From AP-15 sp963724435 (GTDB lineage Bacteria; Pseudomonadota; Alphaproteobacteria; ATCC43930; CGMCC-115725): a DNA stretch of 64,000 bases. Shown here one piece after another: positions 52,084 through 60,901 of this stretch. A program made the translations under genes and the position numbers. Below the pieces are notes generated by a model. That model was not told where the DNA came from and ran no database searches. It saw only the letters and a program-made list of their open reading frames with translations. Position 1 is the first letter of the stretch. The number at the start of each line of letters is the position of its first letter. The stretch lies in assembly GCA_963724435.1 (NCBI GenBank), contig CAVRUN010000009.1, forward strand, positions 62,001 through 126,000, read 5' to 3'.

Positions 52084-52620
52084 CTATTCGACGATCAGAG
52101 TGGAGAAAAAGACGTTCTGGACCGCCTGGCCATTCGGCTGCGAACCACTAAGCCGCTTCACTTCTTCGGCGCTGAGCCGCTGAACGAGAAGCCGGTTCGC
52201 CGCCGCCAGCATCGCCTGGCGCAACTTGTCGACCCCGGCCGGGGTAACGATGTCCTCCACCTTAAAGCCCAGAGCGGTTTGTCGCATCGCGTCCTGGATT
52301 TCGGGCAATATGCCGGTGATGGCATTGCCCACATCCTTGCCCGAAACGGCGAGGTTAATGCCCAGCTGGACAAAATGCGGCGAGCCAGCATCATTGGCGA
52401 TGCTGACGACAAACGGCTTGATCTCGAGGTATAATGGCAAGTCCGGACCACGATTATTGGTGACCGACGCGGCTTGACGCGGCGCCAAAAACCAATAGGC
52501 CGCCGCAGCACATGCGGCAATTCCAATCACCAGAACTGCGATCATCTTCCACGAGCGAAACGCGGCCCACGCTCGACCGGTCTTGACCGTGACTGCAGCC
52601 ACACTGTCGATGTCAGCCAT
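52084..52620 (-). CDS. fliL: flagellar basal body-associated protein FliL
   Basis: A 178-residue FliL: short cytosolic tail, one membrane helix (KMIAVLVIGIAACAAAAYWF) and a periplasmic domain with LEIKPFVVSI and VQLGINLAVS. It surrounds the stator units and supports motor torque. The ATG at 52620 overlaps the end of fliJ by eight bases; further upstream in-frame codons have no support. Confidence 0.85.
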   Translation of the reverse strand: MADIDSVAAVTVKTGRAWAAFRSWKMIAVLVIGIAACAAAAYWFLAPRQAASVTNNRGPDLPLYLEIKPFVVSIANDAGSPHFVQLGINLAVSGKDVGNAITGILPEIQDAMRQTALGFKVEDIVTPAGVDKLRQAMLAAANRLLVQRLSAEEVKRLSGSQPNGQAVQNVFFSTLIVE

Positions 52621-53086
52621 TGCCTGATCCCGAGTTCGTTTGGTTTGATTGTGCGTCAGCGCCAAGCTTGCGGACGCTATGCTGCAGCAGTTCGTCCATA
52701 TCCGATTGCAGACGCCGCGATGCGGTCAGAGTGTCGCGCGCGGCCGCACGCTCGCGCAGCATCTCACAAGTGCGCTTGTCACGGCGGGCATCCATCAGCT
52801 CCTCCCACCGTCGCGCGCACGCGTCCTCGAGATTGCCAAGTTCGCTCTGTTGGCTGGCGACAATCACCTCGATCTGGCCAATAAACTCGATATAGGCCGC
52901 AGTTGAAGCCGCCGGCATCCCTCGAGAAAGATTGGCGCGCATCGAATCGCGATAACCCTGCATGTGCGCTTGCAGAAGCACCAATTTCTGGCGGGTATCG
53001 TCGCATTGTGCACAAAGACGCTGCCACAACAAAACTGCCTCCTCGACATGGCGCTGAGCCAGACGGATCATTGCGGTCCCCGCCAC
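52613..53086 (-). CDS. fliJ: flagellar export chaperone/stalk protein FliJ
   Basis: About 157 residues, nearly all coiled coil: AQRHVEEAVLLWQRLCAQCD, QSELGNLEDACARRWEELMD, ERAAARDTLTASRRLQSDMD. This is the FliJ pattern. FliJ sits in the centre of the FliI ATPase ring. The GTG at 53086 lies seven bases after the fliI stop with an AGGG site; ATG 53071 is the alternative. The gene lies between fliI and fliL. Confidence 0.78.
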   Translation of the reverse strand: MAGTAMIRLAQRHVEEAVLLWQRLCAQCDDTRQKLVLLQAHMQGYRDSMRANLSRGMPAASTAAYIEFIGQIEVIVASQQSELGNLEDACARRWEELMDARRDKRTCEMLRERAAARDTLTASRRLQSDMDELLQHSVRKLGADAQSNQTNSGSGNG

Positions 53087-53093
53087 GACGCCC

Positions 53094-54507
53094 TCAGTCG
53101 CCGAGTAGCTCGCCGAGCGCCGCCACGCTATCGGCCAAAGAAACAGCACTTGTCATATCCTGGCGCAGAAAGCTCTCGATCGCCGGTCGGAGCGCTACCG
53201 CTCGATCGAGCTCAGCGTCGTGACCGGGTCGATAACCGCCAAGCGCGATAATATCGCGGCTCTCTTCGAGGCGGTTCCAAAGCTGTTTGAAGCGTCGGGC
53301 TAGGACGATCTGCTCGTTCGCAATAATCGCCGGCATCACGCGGCTAATCGAAGGACCGACATCGATCGCGGGGAAAAGACCGGCTTCGGCAAGTCGACGC
53401 GATAACACGAGATGACCGTCGAGGATGGCGCGGGTCGAAATCCCCGACCGGATCACTGAGATCGTCACCTTCGACCAGAACCGTGTAGAGCGCGGTGATA
53501 CTGCCGCTGCCCTTTTCGCCATTACCATCTTCGCCATTGCCGGCGCGCTCGCACAACGCGGCGATCCGCTGGAACACGGAGGGCGGATAGCCTCGGCTCG
53601 CTGGGATTTCGCCGATGGCCAACCCGATTTCACGCTGGGCCATCGCAAATCGCGTCAGTGAATCGATCAGGAGAAGCACATGCTGCCTCTGATCGCGAAA
53701 ATATTCGGCGATTGCCATTGCCCGGTAGGCGCCGTGGACCCGCCCTAATGCCGAGGCATCCGCCGGCGCCGCGACAACAACGGCTTTGATCAATCCGCCG
53801 GGCCCGAGTATGCGCTCGACAAATTCTTTGACCTCGCGGCCGCGTTCGCCGACCAGTCCGACCACCACCACATCGGCGCTCGTATACCGCGCCATCATTC
53901 CGAGCAGGACGCTTTTGCCGACGCCGCTTCCGGCAAAAAGCCCCAATCGCGCGCCTCGTCCGACCGAGAACAGGGCATTGATCGAGCGCACGCCGACATC
54001 GAGCGGCGTATCGATGAGCGCTCGCTGCATCGGGTTTAGCGGCCGGCCAAACAACGGCATCCGCTCGGTGCAGCGGAGTTTTCCCTTGCCGTCCAACGCC
54101 AGCCCGCCGCCATCGACAACCCGGCCGAGAAGTTGCGGACCGACCGCGATTTCGACCGAGTGCCCTGCCGGGATGACACGCGCGCCCGGCGCCAGACCGC
54201 TGCTATGGCCCTCAGCCATCAACAGTACCCGTTCGCCATCAAATCCGACGGCCTCGGCGGATACGAGCCGACCCAATTCGCTCTCGACAAAGCAACGCTC
54301 GCCGATTGCCACGCGGATGCCGCGCGCTTCCATTACCAATCCAACCGTTCGGACGAGACTGCCATGAACTACCACGGCATCACACTCGCTCAACCGCGCT
54401 CGGTAGCGGTCGAGCCGTTCGACTAACCGCAGATTTGCCGCTGCGTCGATTGACCGCCGCATCAGCCGTGGCGAACCTGCCATTTCACTCGACGCTGGCA
54501 GATTCAT
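53094..54507 (-). pseudogene. fliI: flagellar export ATPase FliI with a one-base frameshift
   Basis: A FliI export ATPase in two frames. From ATG 54507 the first part has Walker A GLFAGSGVGKS, the Walker B region LLLIDSLTRFAMAQREIGLA, and GSGSITALYTVLVEGDDLSD. It then breaks at 53438-53440, where TTT on the coding strand should be TT. With one T removed the reading is DPVGDSTRAILDGHLVLSRR, exactly the family sequence, and continues to LADSVAALGELLGD. The repaired protein would be about 470 residues, near normal for FliI (about 440). As deposited, the enzyme would lose its last third. An error in the sequence is the simplest explanation. Confidence 0.8.
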
Positions 54508-55199
54508 TTGTCTTCGCCTTCGAACAGAGCGAGCATGACGGCGCGCCATCGCGATGCTAAACACAATTCAACCTGCGAGACGCCGTCTCCTGGGCGCGAG
54601 CGCCACCGCATGTCCTTAATCGGGGCATTCTGGCCATCGGCGACAACCCGACAGTCTCCCGGTTCGATCGTCTCGTCGCTGACCAGCACCGCGCCGTCTT
54701 GTTCGATTTGCGGCGCCAATCGACGAATGATCTCAATGTCAGCCGGGTTCAAGACGACCCTTAGTGCGCCCGTGTCGATCGGCACCTTTGCAATCGCCTC
54801 CCGTATGAGGCCCATCAGGTAATCGCGTGACCGCGAGGTTTCACTGCCGATCACGCAGCGCGCGATTTCAAGCGCCAGAGCGGCAACTGCTTCTTCGACC
54901 GAGGCGTCCAGAGCAGAAATTGGCTTGCCGAGCTGCGCGATAATTGCCTGCAGCCGCAGAGTTGTAGCTTCAAGAGAGGCTTGCGCTGCATCGGCACCCG
55001 CCGCTACACCATCGGCATAGCCTTTTACTTTCCCCTCAGTAAAACCACGCTCCCAACCTTCAGCGTACCCTATTGCGATCTGCTCCTGGACGAGATCGGC
55101 CCCCGACTGTGGTTCAGATTCGGGTTCGTCTCCCTCTGGTTCAACGACGGGGTGATCCTCGCCAAGGCACTCACTTCGGGTGAATGCGGAATCCGACAT
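54504..55199 (-). CDS. fliH: flagellar export ATPase regulator FliH
   Basis: A 231-residue FliH. The acidic N-terminus is followed by a G-x-x-x-G helix (GYAEGWERGFTEGKVKGYAD), the FliH hallmark, and a C-terminal domain with LALEIARCVIGSE, DTGALRVVLNPADIEII and VADGQNAPIKDMRW. It binds the FliI hexamer and links it to the C ring. Its stop overlaps the fliI start (ATGA). Confidence 0.88.
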   Translation of the reverse strand: MSDSAFTRSECLGEDHPVVEPEGDEPESEPQSGADLVQEQIAIGYAEGWERGFTEGKVKGYADGVAAGADAAQASLEATTLRLQAIIAQLGKPISALDASVEEAVAALALEIARCVIGSETSRSRDYLMGLIREAIAKVPIDTGALRVVLNPADIEIIRRLAPQIEQDGAVLVSDETIEPGDCRVVADGQNAPIKDMRWRSRPGDGVSQVELCLASRWRAVMLALFEGEDK

Positions 55200-55283
55200 C
55201 GGATCGAGAGTGTCCTCGAGTTCGCGGAATTTGCCAGAGCAGCAGAGGAATGCCGGGTGAAATCATTCTAAGGACAGTCATGT

Positions 55284-55505
55284 TCAGTGGCGTGGGGTCC
55301 GCGCCCATATCCAGCCCAATCGCGCCACGGCGAAGACCAGCCGAAGCATTGATATGGTAAGCCATGCCCCAACCAAATCTGCCGAAAAGCGCGCCCCTGC
55401 GACCGCGACAACGCCGACAGCCGGCACGTCCCCCTCGACGCCGAAGTCCTGGAACTGCGCAAACCACATCAAGGCCAGCCCTGCCGACAGCAGAAACGGT
55501 CGCAT
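55284..55505 (-). CDS. small membrane protein between motB and fliH
   Basis: A 73-residue open frame. It starts with MRPFLLSAGLALMWFAQFQD, a signal-like or membrane helix, and has a second hydrophobic helix near LVGAWLTISMLRLVFAVARL. No family was recognised. It starts 30 bases after the motB stop with a weak GGAAAT site and fills most of the 340-base space before fliH, so it may be a real operon gene. A role with the motor is a guess from place only. Confidence 0.5.
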   Translation of the reverse strand: MRPFLLSAGLALMWFAQFQDFGVEGDVPAVGVVAVAGARFSADLVGAWLTISMLRLVFAVARLGWIWARTPRH

Positions 55506-55535
55506 GGCGCGATTTCCGGCTCACTGCACCGGCGC

Positions 55536-56474
55536 TCAGCAGTGGCCTCCAGCGGTCGGTACCCCGCCGCACGACCCCGAGTTGCGACCGTCTTGCGCGG
55601 CGGGACCGGCCGGATCGCCTGTGACCTCCGCGCCCACTGGTGCAGCAGGACTGCGCTGCTGCCCTTCTCCGATCAGCGGTGTCTGCAATATATTTTGGCC
55701 TTCCAGAGGTGAAACCACGACGATCGACACCCGTCGGTTCATTGCCTTGCCCTCAGACGTATCGTTGGAAGCGACCGGATGATATTCGCCGTAACCCGCG
55801 CCAACCAGTAACGACGGATCAATGCCGTCCAGGACAAAACGTTTGACAACCGATATGGCGCGAGCAGCTGATAAATCCCAGTTAGAGTCAAATTGGGCGC
55901 TATGGATCTGCGCGTTATCGGTAAAGCCGTCGATTTGAATTCGATAATTCAGTGTTTTCAATACACTGGCGACCTGTTCAATCAACTGTAGAGCGTTGGT
56001 GGTCAAATCGGCTTGGGCGCTTTCGAACAACACGACCGCATTGATGTCGATTACAACCCCAACCGATTGCAACGACACCCGAACCTCTCCCTTGCGGATC
56101 ATGCCGGAAAGTAATGCGGTGAGTTTTTCGTAGGCCTCGTTTAGTCTCTCCGCCTGACGTTCGACATGTTGCCGGATGGCTGGCGGCAGGTTTTTTACCT
56201 GGACGTCGCGGGTGATCACCGGAGTATGAACCGGCGAGGGCATATTGTCGAACGGCGCCTTATGCGCGGCCGCCATCCCCGAGGATTGAATCTTGACCTC
56301 TTTGCCCATAAAGGCGGTCGAGAAAGCTTCCGCCATCATCTGGAATTTGGACGAATTGACGGTGGACACCGCGTACATGACGACGAAGGTTGCCAGTAGA
56401 AGCGTCGTAAAATCGGCGTAGGAAATGATCCAGCGTTCGTGATTTTGCGGTTTCTTCTCGGGTGGGCGGCGCAT
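55536..56474 (-). CDS. motB: stator protein MotB/MotD-like with OmpA domain
   Basis: A 312-residue stator protein. HERWIISYADFTTLLLATFV holds the single membrane helix with the proton-binding Asp in A-D-F. The plug/linker follows, then an OmpA-like peptidoglycan-binding domain: VSLQSVGVVIDINAVVLFES, IQIDGFTDNAQ, LSAARAISVVKRF, GYGEYHPVASN, MNRRVSIVV. It anchors the stator to the cell wall. ATG 56474 follows a GGAG site; the frame is open up to GTG 56513. The Pro/Gly-rich C-terminal tail is unusual. Similar to MotD of MotCD pairs. Confidence 0.9.
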   Translation of the reverse strand: MRRPPEKKPQNHERWIISYADFTTLLLATFVVMYAVSTVNSSKFQMMAEAFSTAFMGKEVKIQSSGMAAAHKAPFDNMPSPVHTPVITRDVQVKNLPPAIRQHVERQAERLNEAYEKLTALLSGMIRKGEVRVSLQSVGVVIDINAVVLFESAQADLTTNALQLIEQVASVLKTLNYRIQIDGFTDNAQIHSAQFDSNWDLSAARAISVVKRFVLDGIDPSLLVGAGYGEYHPVASNDTSEGKAMNRRVSIVVVSPLEGQNILQTPLIGEGQQRSPAAPVGAEVTGDPAGPAAQDGRNSGSCGGVPTAGGHC

Positions 56475-56499
56475 TCGGGTCTCCGCATTCGGAACAGAT

Positions 56500-57327
56500 T
56501 CACTCGGCCGCACTTAGTTCGTTTTGGTTCAATGGCGGGGGTAAAGCATCCGGTGTCCCAGGTTCGTCCGCAGCGTCTTTGCCCGGCGCGTCGAGCAGGC
56601 TGCGTAGCCGCATTTCAAACTGCAACGGCTGCTCCATGATCGCAATACCGATCATGCCTTCGGTAATCATTTCCAAGCGCCGCATGCGACGCCGCACCAG
56701 TACTTTGAGCTTGTTGCCGATTGGCAAGCAGATCAGGTTTGCGGCGCCGACGCCGTAGACTGTCGCGACAAAGGCAGTGGCAATACCGCTGCCGAGCTTG
56801 GTGGGATCCTCGAGATGCGACATCACCGTGATCAATCCCATTACCGCTCCAAGAATGCCGACTGTCGGCGCATAGCCGCCCATTGCCTCGTATATCTCGC
56901 TGGCCAGCATCTCTTCGTGTTCTTGGGTTGCGATCATCGCCTCCAGTACGACCCGAATCTGTGCGGCGTCGATCCCGTCGACCACCAATCTCAGTCCTTG
57001 GCGGATAAAGGGGTCGGACTGCTGCTCGGCTACCGGGTCCAGCGCAAGGATAAATTGGCGGCGCGCGATGCGGAGCCATTCGACAATAGTCTTTACCAGG
57101 TCCTCACGATCATCCTTGGGCGGCAAAAACACCCAAATCAGCATTTTGCAGCCGCGCATAAAAATCGCGGGCGGCGTCTGGACCAAAACCGCACCGAGGG
57201 TACCGCCGCCAACAATGATCAGCGCCGACAGCTGCAGCAAAGAGCCGAGATTCCCGCCGTCGATCGTCATCGTCAGCACGATGGCGCCAAAGCCCATCAG
57301 TAAGCCGATTAGGGAGAGAATATCCAC
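56500..57327 (-). CDS. motA: stator protein MotA/MotC-like
   Basis: A 275-residue MotA-type membrane protein with four helices: ILSLIGLLMGFGAIVLTMTI, the Gly-rich second helix LSALIIVGGGTLGAVLVQTP, and PTVGILGAVMGLITVMSHLE then GIATAFVATVYGVGAANLIC, the proton-channel helices. The cytosolic loop between helices 2 and 3 holds the charged residues that meet FliG. Start GTG 57327 follows the fliA stop. Its partner gene motB overlaps region-wise just downstream. The sequence is closer to MotC than to E. coli MotA. Confidence 0.9.
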   Translation of the reverse strand: MDILSLIGLLMGFGAIVLTMTIDGGNLGSLLQLSALIIVGGGTLGAVLVQTPPAIFMRGCKMLIWVFLPPKDDREDLVKTIVEWLRIARRQFILALDPVAEQQSDPFIRQGLRLVVDGIDAAQIRVVLEAMIATQEHEEMLASEIYEAMGGYAPTVGILGAVMGLITVMSHLEDPTKLGSGIATAFVATVYGVGAANLICLPIGNKLKVLVRRRMRRLEMITEGMIGIAIMEQPLQFEMRLRSLLDAPGKDAADEPGTPDALPPPLNQNELSAAE

Positions 57328-57328
57328 C

Positions 57329-58132
57329 CTATGCCCCCAAAGGAGGCCTGACTGCGTCCGCGCCCCAATCGGCGAGTGCGTTCCGCAGCATCAGCAATGC
57401 CCGACCATGGGTTCGGCTAATGGTCGATTTGTCGAGGCCGAGCACTTCCCCGACCTCCTCCATATTTAGCTCGTGCTCGTAATAGAGCGATACGACCAGC
57501 CTTTCACGGGATGGTAGTGCCGCGATCGATTTGGCGAGCGCCTCCGTAATCCGGCCCAGACGTAGCGTCTCTTCCTGGCTCCCGGCAACTTGTAATGCCG
57601 GTTCGCGAGCATCATCAAAAGCATCGACATCCAACAGCGAGATGCCCGCGACTTCGACGAGCATCTTATCGTATTGCTCGAGCGTAACTGCCAACTCGGC
57701 GGCTATATCCTCATCATTGCCATCTCGCCCCAGGCGTTGTCTGACTGCGCGCATTGCCGCCGCAGCAGATCTCGCGAGCCGCACGGTTCGGGTCGGGGCC
57801 CAACTTGTACGTCTCGCCTCATCGATCATGGCATTGACGATCGCCCGATGCCCAATGCGCTCGTCGATGTCACAGTGGTCAGTCCGCCGCGCTATTCTCA
57901 GTACCGCGATGAGCCCGGCCTGGACCAAATCGTCGAGCTGGACCGTCTGCGGCAGCCGGTATTGCAGATGGCGGGCTAGGCGCTTCACAATCGGCGCGTA
58001 GCGCCTGACCAACGCGGTTTCGTCCAGATCGACGCGGTAGGCTGCGACGGCGTCCCGCGGCGCAGTGGGCGTAATCGAACCGGCCGCAACCGCCGGAGAA
58101 GAAAGCGGCAAGGATGGCTGATTATCAGGCAT
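57329..58132 (-). CDS. fliA: flagellar sigma factor FliA (sigma-28)
   Basis: A 267-residue sigma-70-family protein without region 1. Region 2 has VKRLARHLQYRLPQTVQLDD (L-V-Q-A-G-L follows) and DERIGHRAIVNAMIDEARRT; region 4 has LPSRERLVVSLYYEHELNME then EVLGLDKSTISRTHGRALLM. These match FliA. It directs late flagellar genes such as fliC and is inhibited by FlgM. Its ATG overlaps the flhA end by eight bases. It lies between flhA and motA, so it is made with early/middle export genes. Confidence 0.9.
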   Translation of the reverse strand: MPDNQPSLPLSSPAVAAGSITPTAPRDAVAAYRVDLDETALVRRYAPIVKRLARHLQYRLPQTVQLDDLVQAGLIAVLRIARRTDHCDIDERIGHRAIVNAMIDEARRTSWAPTRTVRLARSAAAAMRAVRQRLGRDGNDEDIAAELAVTLEQYDKMLVEVAGISLLDVDAFDDAREPALQVAGSQEETLRLGRITEALAKSIAALPSRERLVVSLYYEHELNMEEVGEVLGLDKSTISRTHGRALLMLRNALADWGADAVRPPLGA

Positions 58133-60233
58133 GAGGCTGCACCGGCCGCCCGAGCAATTCCACCACTTTAATTTGCTTCTCGGATGGGATTTCCTGGTAC
58201 GACAACACCCAAATCCTTGGCCGTACCGTTCGCAATAATTCGGCTACGGGTTGGCGCAGCTCCGCGCTGGTAAGCAATGCCGCGATCGGCGCTATCGCGA
58301 CGAGCCGGTCAGCCATGAGCGCAGCCGCAGTGCGAAGCTCAACCGCGAGGCCAGGTTCGATGGCAAACACGCCGCTGCCGGCAGCCAACCGTAGGACCTC
58401 TTGCAGGAGCCTTTCGAGATCGGGCTCCAACGCCCCCATTTTCAATTCGGGAACAGCACCGAACAAATTCTGGACGATGAACCCACCCAGCCGCAGGCGG
58501 AGCGCCGCCAGTAGACCTTGCGCCTCTTGCGTCGTGGTCGCGCTCTCGATCAACGACGCGATGATGTTCCGCAGATCGCTGATCGGCACGCGCTCGGCGA
58601 GCAACCCGCACAGCACACTGTGTACTGTCGTCAACGGCAGCAGCTTTGGCGTCAACTCCTCGACCGGTTTGGGTGCTTGCTTGCCAAAAAAGGCCAACAA
58701 CGCGTCGAGTTCGCTGCGCCCGAACAGACTTTCGATATTGTCCTCAACGACCCGTTCGAAATGCGTGGCGACGACGACTGCGGCGTCGAATACCGTGTAG
58801 CCTGCCGCGCGGGCCTGCTCGGCCATTGTCGGCGCAATCCATTTCGCGGGTCGACCGAACACCGGGTCCCGCGCCGAGATGCCTGGGATCTCTTCGGTCT
58901 TGTTGCTTGCCGGCATCGCCAGCAGCTTGTCCGCATGCACCTCGCCAGCGGCCTTTTCAACCCCGTGCACGAGGATCCGATAACCGGACGATTGCAGGTC
59001 GGGGTTGTCGCGGACATGGACGACCGGAACGAGGAAGCCGAATTCGCGCGACACCTGGCGGCGCACGGCGCGCAGCCGGCGCAGCAATCCGCCATCGTGC
59101 TCCTGGCTGACGAGACCAACCAGCCGGTATCCGACCTGAACTTCCAGCGGCTGGACCAGTTCGACCACGCCGATATCGATATCGCCGGTTTCGGTCGGTG
59201 GAGATGCCGGCGCCGCTTGACGCCGGGCTTCGCGCGCCCGCTCGCGTCCGAGCCACCAGCCACCGGCGCCAAGCAACGGCGCAAACATCAGAAACGGCAG
59301 ATGCGGCATGCCCGGAATAATTCCGAACAATCCGACAATACCGGAGGCGAGCCACCACGCCTTCGGGAACGCCGCAAGTTGGCTTATGACCTGGTTGCCG
59401 ACATCGTGCCCGGTCGAAACCCGGCTGACGATCACGCCGGCCGCTGAGGAAATCACCAGTGCCGGTATCTGGGCGACGAGGCCGTCGCCCATCGTTAAGA
59501 GGGTGTAGGTTTGACCAGCTTCGGCAAAGCTGAGGCCGTGTTGCCATATCGCGATGACAAAACCGCCGACCAAATTGATAAACAGGATCAGCACCGCGGC
59601 GACGGCATCGCCGCGCACGAATTTGCTGGCGCCGTCCATCGCGCCAAAAAAATCGGCCTCCTGCGACACCTCCCGCCGGCGGCGTGTCGCTTCCTCCTGG
59701 TTGATTAGCCCGGCATTGAGATCGGCATCGATGGCCATCTGCTTGCCCGGCATACCGTCGAGCACGAAGCGCGCGGCAACTTCCGCAATGCGGCCAGCGC
59801 CTTTGGTAATCACGACAAAATTGATGATCACCAGGATCGCGAAAACGGCGATACCGACCGCATAATTGCCGCCGACGACGAAGCTGCCGAAAGCCTCGAT
59901 AACGCGGCCCGCCGCACCCGATCCCAAATAGCCGTCGAGCAGAATGACCCGGGCGGCGGCGATGTTCAGCGACAGCCGCAACAATGTCGTCAGCAAAAGC
60001 AGGGTCGGGAACGCCGAGAAATCGGTCGCTTTTGTCGTGTAGAGCGACGCCAGCAAGATCATCAACGCGAATGAAATGTTAAAGGTAAAAAGAAAATCGA
60101 GGGCAAGGGGCGGCAGCGGGACGACGACCATCGCCAAGACCAGCACAAACGCGCACGGCCCGGCCAGAGACGGCAAATGCCGTCCCAATGCAAAAAGGTT
60201 CTGCGCGACCGCAGCTTGCGCTGGAATTGTCAC
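58125..60233 (-). CDS. flhA: flagellar export gate protein FlhA
   Basis: A 702-residue FlhA. Eight membrane helices in the first half with FLFTFNISFALMILLASLYT, the strictly conserved DFSAFPTLLLLTTLLRLSLN, VVITKGAGRIAEVAARFVLD and GMPGKQMAIDADLNAGLI. The cytosolic part contains the substrate-chaperone platform (AERVPISDLRNIIASLIESA, and RIWVLSYQEIPSEKQIKVVE at the end). It is the ion-driven engine and docking site for export. The GTG at 60233 overlaps the stop of the second fliQ (GTGA). Confidence 0.95.
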   Translation of the reverse strand: MTIPAQAAVAQNLFALGRHLPSLAGPCAFVLVLAMVVVPLPPLALDFLFTFNISFALMILLASLYTTKATDFSAFPTLLLLTTLLRLSLNIAAARVILLDGYLGSGAAGRVIEAFGSFVVGGNYAVGIAVFAILVIINFVVITKGAGRIAEVAARFVLDGMPGKQMAIDADLNAGLINQEEATRRRREVSQEADFFGAMDGASKFVRGDAVAAVLILFINLVGGFVIAIWQHGLSFAEAGQTYTLLTMGDGLVAQIPALVISSAAGVIVSRVSTGHDVGNQVISQLAAFPKAWWLASGIVGLFGIIPGMPHLPFLMFAPLLGAGGWWLGRERAREARRQAAPASPPTETGDIDIGVVELVQPLEVQVGYRLVGLVSQEHDGGLLRRLRAVRRQVSREFGFLVPVVHVRDNPDLQSSGYRILVHGVEKAAGEVHADKLLAMPASNKTEEIPGISARDPVFGRPAKWIAPTMAEQARAAGYTVFDAAVVVATHFERVVEDNIESLFGRSELDALLAFFGKQAPKPVEELTPKLLPLTTVHSVLCGLLAERVPISDLRNIIASLIESATTTQEAQGLLAALRLRLGGFIVQNLFGAVPELKMGALEPDLERLLQEVLRLAAGSGVFAIEPGLAVELRTAAALMADRLVAIAPIAALLTSAELRQPVAELLRTVRPRIWVLSYQEIPSEKQIKVVELLGRPVQPHA

Positions 60234-60493
60234 TGCAGCATCCGGGGTAGCCCAGCCAATATAGCGATCGTGAAGGTTTCGAGCTGGCGAAGCAGCCAAG
60301 GGCCGAGGACGACCAGAGCCACTCCCGTGCCCAAGAATTTCGGGACAAAGCTGATGGTCGGCTCATTAATCTGCGTCGCCGCGAGGAAGATGCCGACTGC
60401 GATGCCAATCACCATGATGACGGCCAATATCGGGCCAGCCACATAAAATATGGTTAACAGCGCGACCTGACCCGATTGCGATAGCGCTGCCAT
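60230..60493 (-). CDS. fliQ: FliQ, copy 2, next to flhA
   Basis: An 87-residue two-helix FliQ. The core GIFLAATQINEPTISFVPKF and the second helix VALVVLGPWLLRQLETF follow the classical FliQ pattern more closely than the copy in fliPQR. It is coupled to flhA by GTGA overlap and follows fliN by 12 bases. Either it replaces copy 1 or the two mix in the gate; the sequence alone cannot decide. Confidence 0.87.
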   Translation of the reverse strand: MAALSQSGQVALLTIFYVAGPILAVIMVIGIAVGIFLAATQINEPTISFVPKFLGTGVALVVLGPWLLRQLETFTIAILAGLPRMLQ

Positions 60494-60505
60494 GGCCGCC
60501 CTGCT

Positions 60506-60901
60506 CTACCGTAGCCGGTTGACGCGTTCTGCCTGGCTGACGACTTCGACAAAGCGCAGTCCAAGCCGTTCTTCATTGATGACGACAATCTCGCCGCGGC
60601 CAATGAGCACGCCGTTGACGCAGACATTCAACGGCGCGCCGGGTGCGCCATTGAGATCGATCACCGATCCGCGGCCAAGATTAACGATATCGCGTATCGG
60701 GATTTCGGCACGACCGAGCTCCACTGAAAGGCGCACCGGTATGTCGAGCACCAGATCAAGGCTTGTCGCGGCAGAAGTGTCATGCTCTGGGAAGGCGATC
60801 TCCGGGCCCGATTGCATTTCGAGACTGGGAAGCGCAGGTGCAGCCTCGCCACCGAGCGCGGGCGAACCCACAGCCGCGTCGGGCGGCAACTCACCCTTCA
60901 T
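60506..60901 (-). CDS. fliN: flagellar switch protein FliN
   Basis: A 131-residue FliN. A variable N-terminal 45 residues precede the SpoA domain: LDLVLDIPVRLSVELGRAEI, GRGSVIDLNGAPGAPLNVCV, and NGVLIGRGEIVVINEERLGL then RFVEVVSQAERVNRL. It forms the lower C-ring. Its start overlaps the fliM end by 11 bases. Confidence 0.93.
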   Translation of the reverse strand: MKGELPPDAAVGSPALGGEAAPALPSLEMQSGPEIAFPEHDTSAATSLDLVLDIPVRLSVELGRAEIPIRDIVNLGRGSVIDLNGAPGAPLNVCVNGVLIGRGEIVVINEERLGLRFVEVVSQAERVNRLR

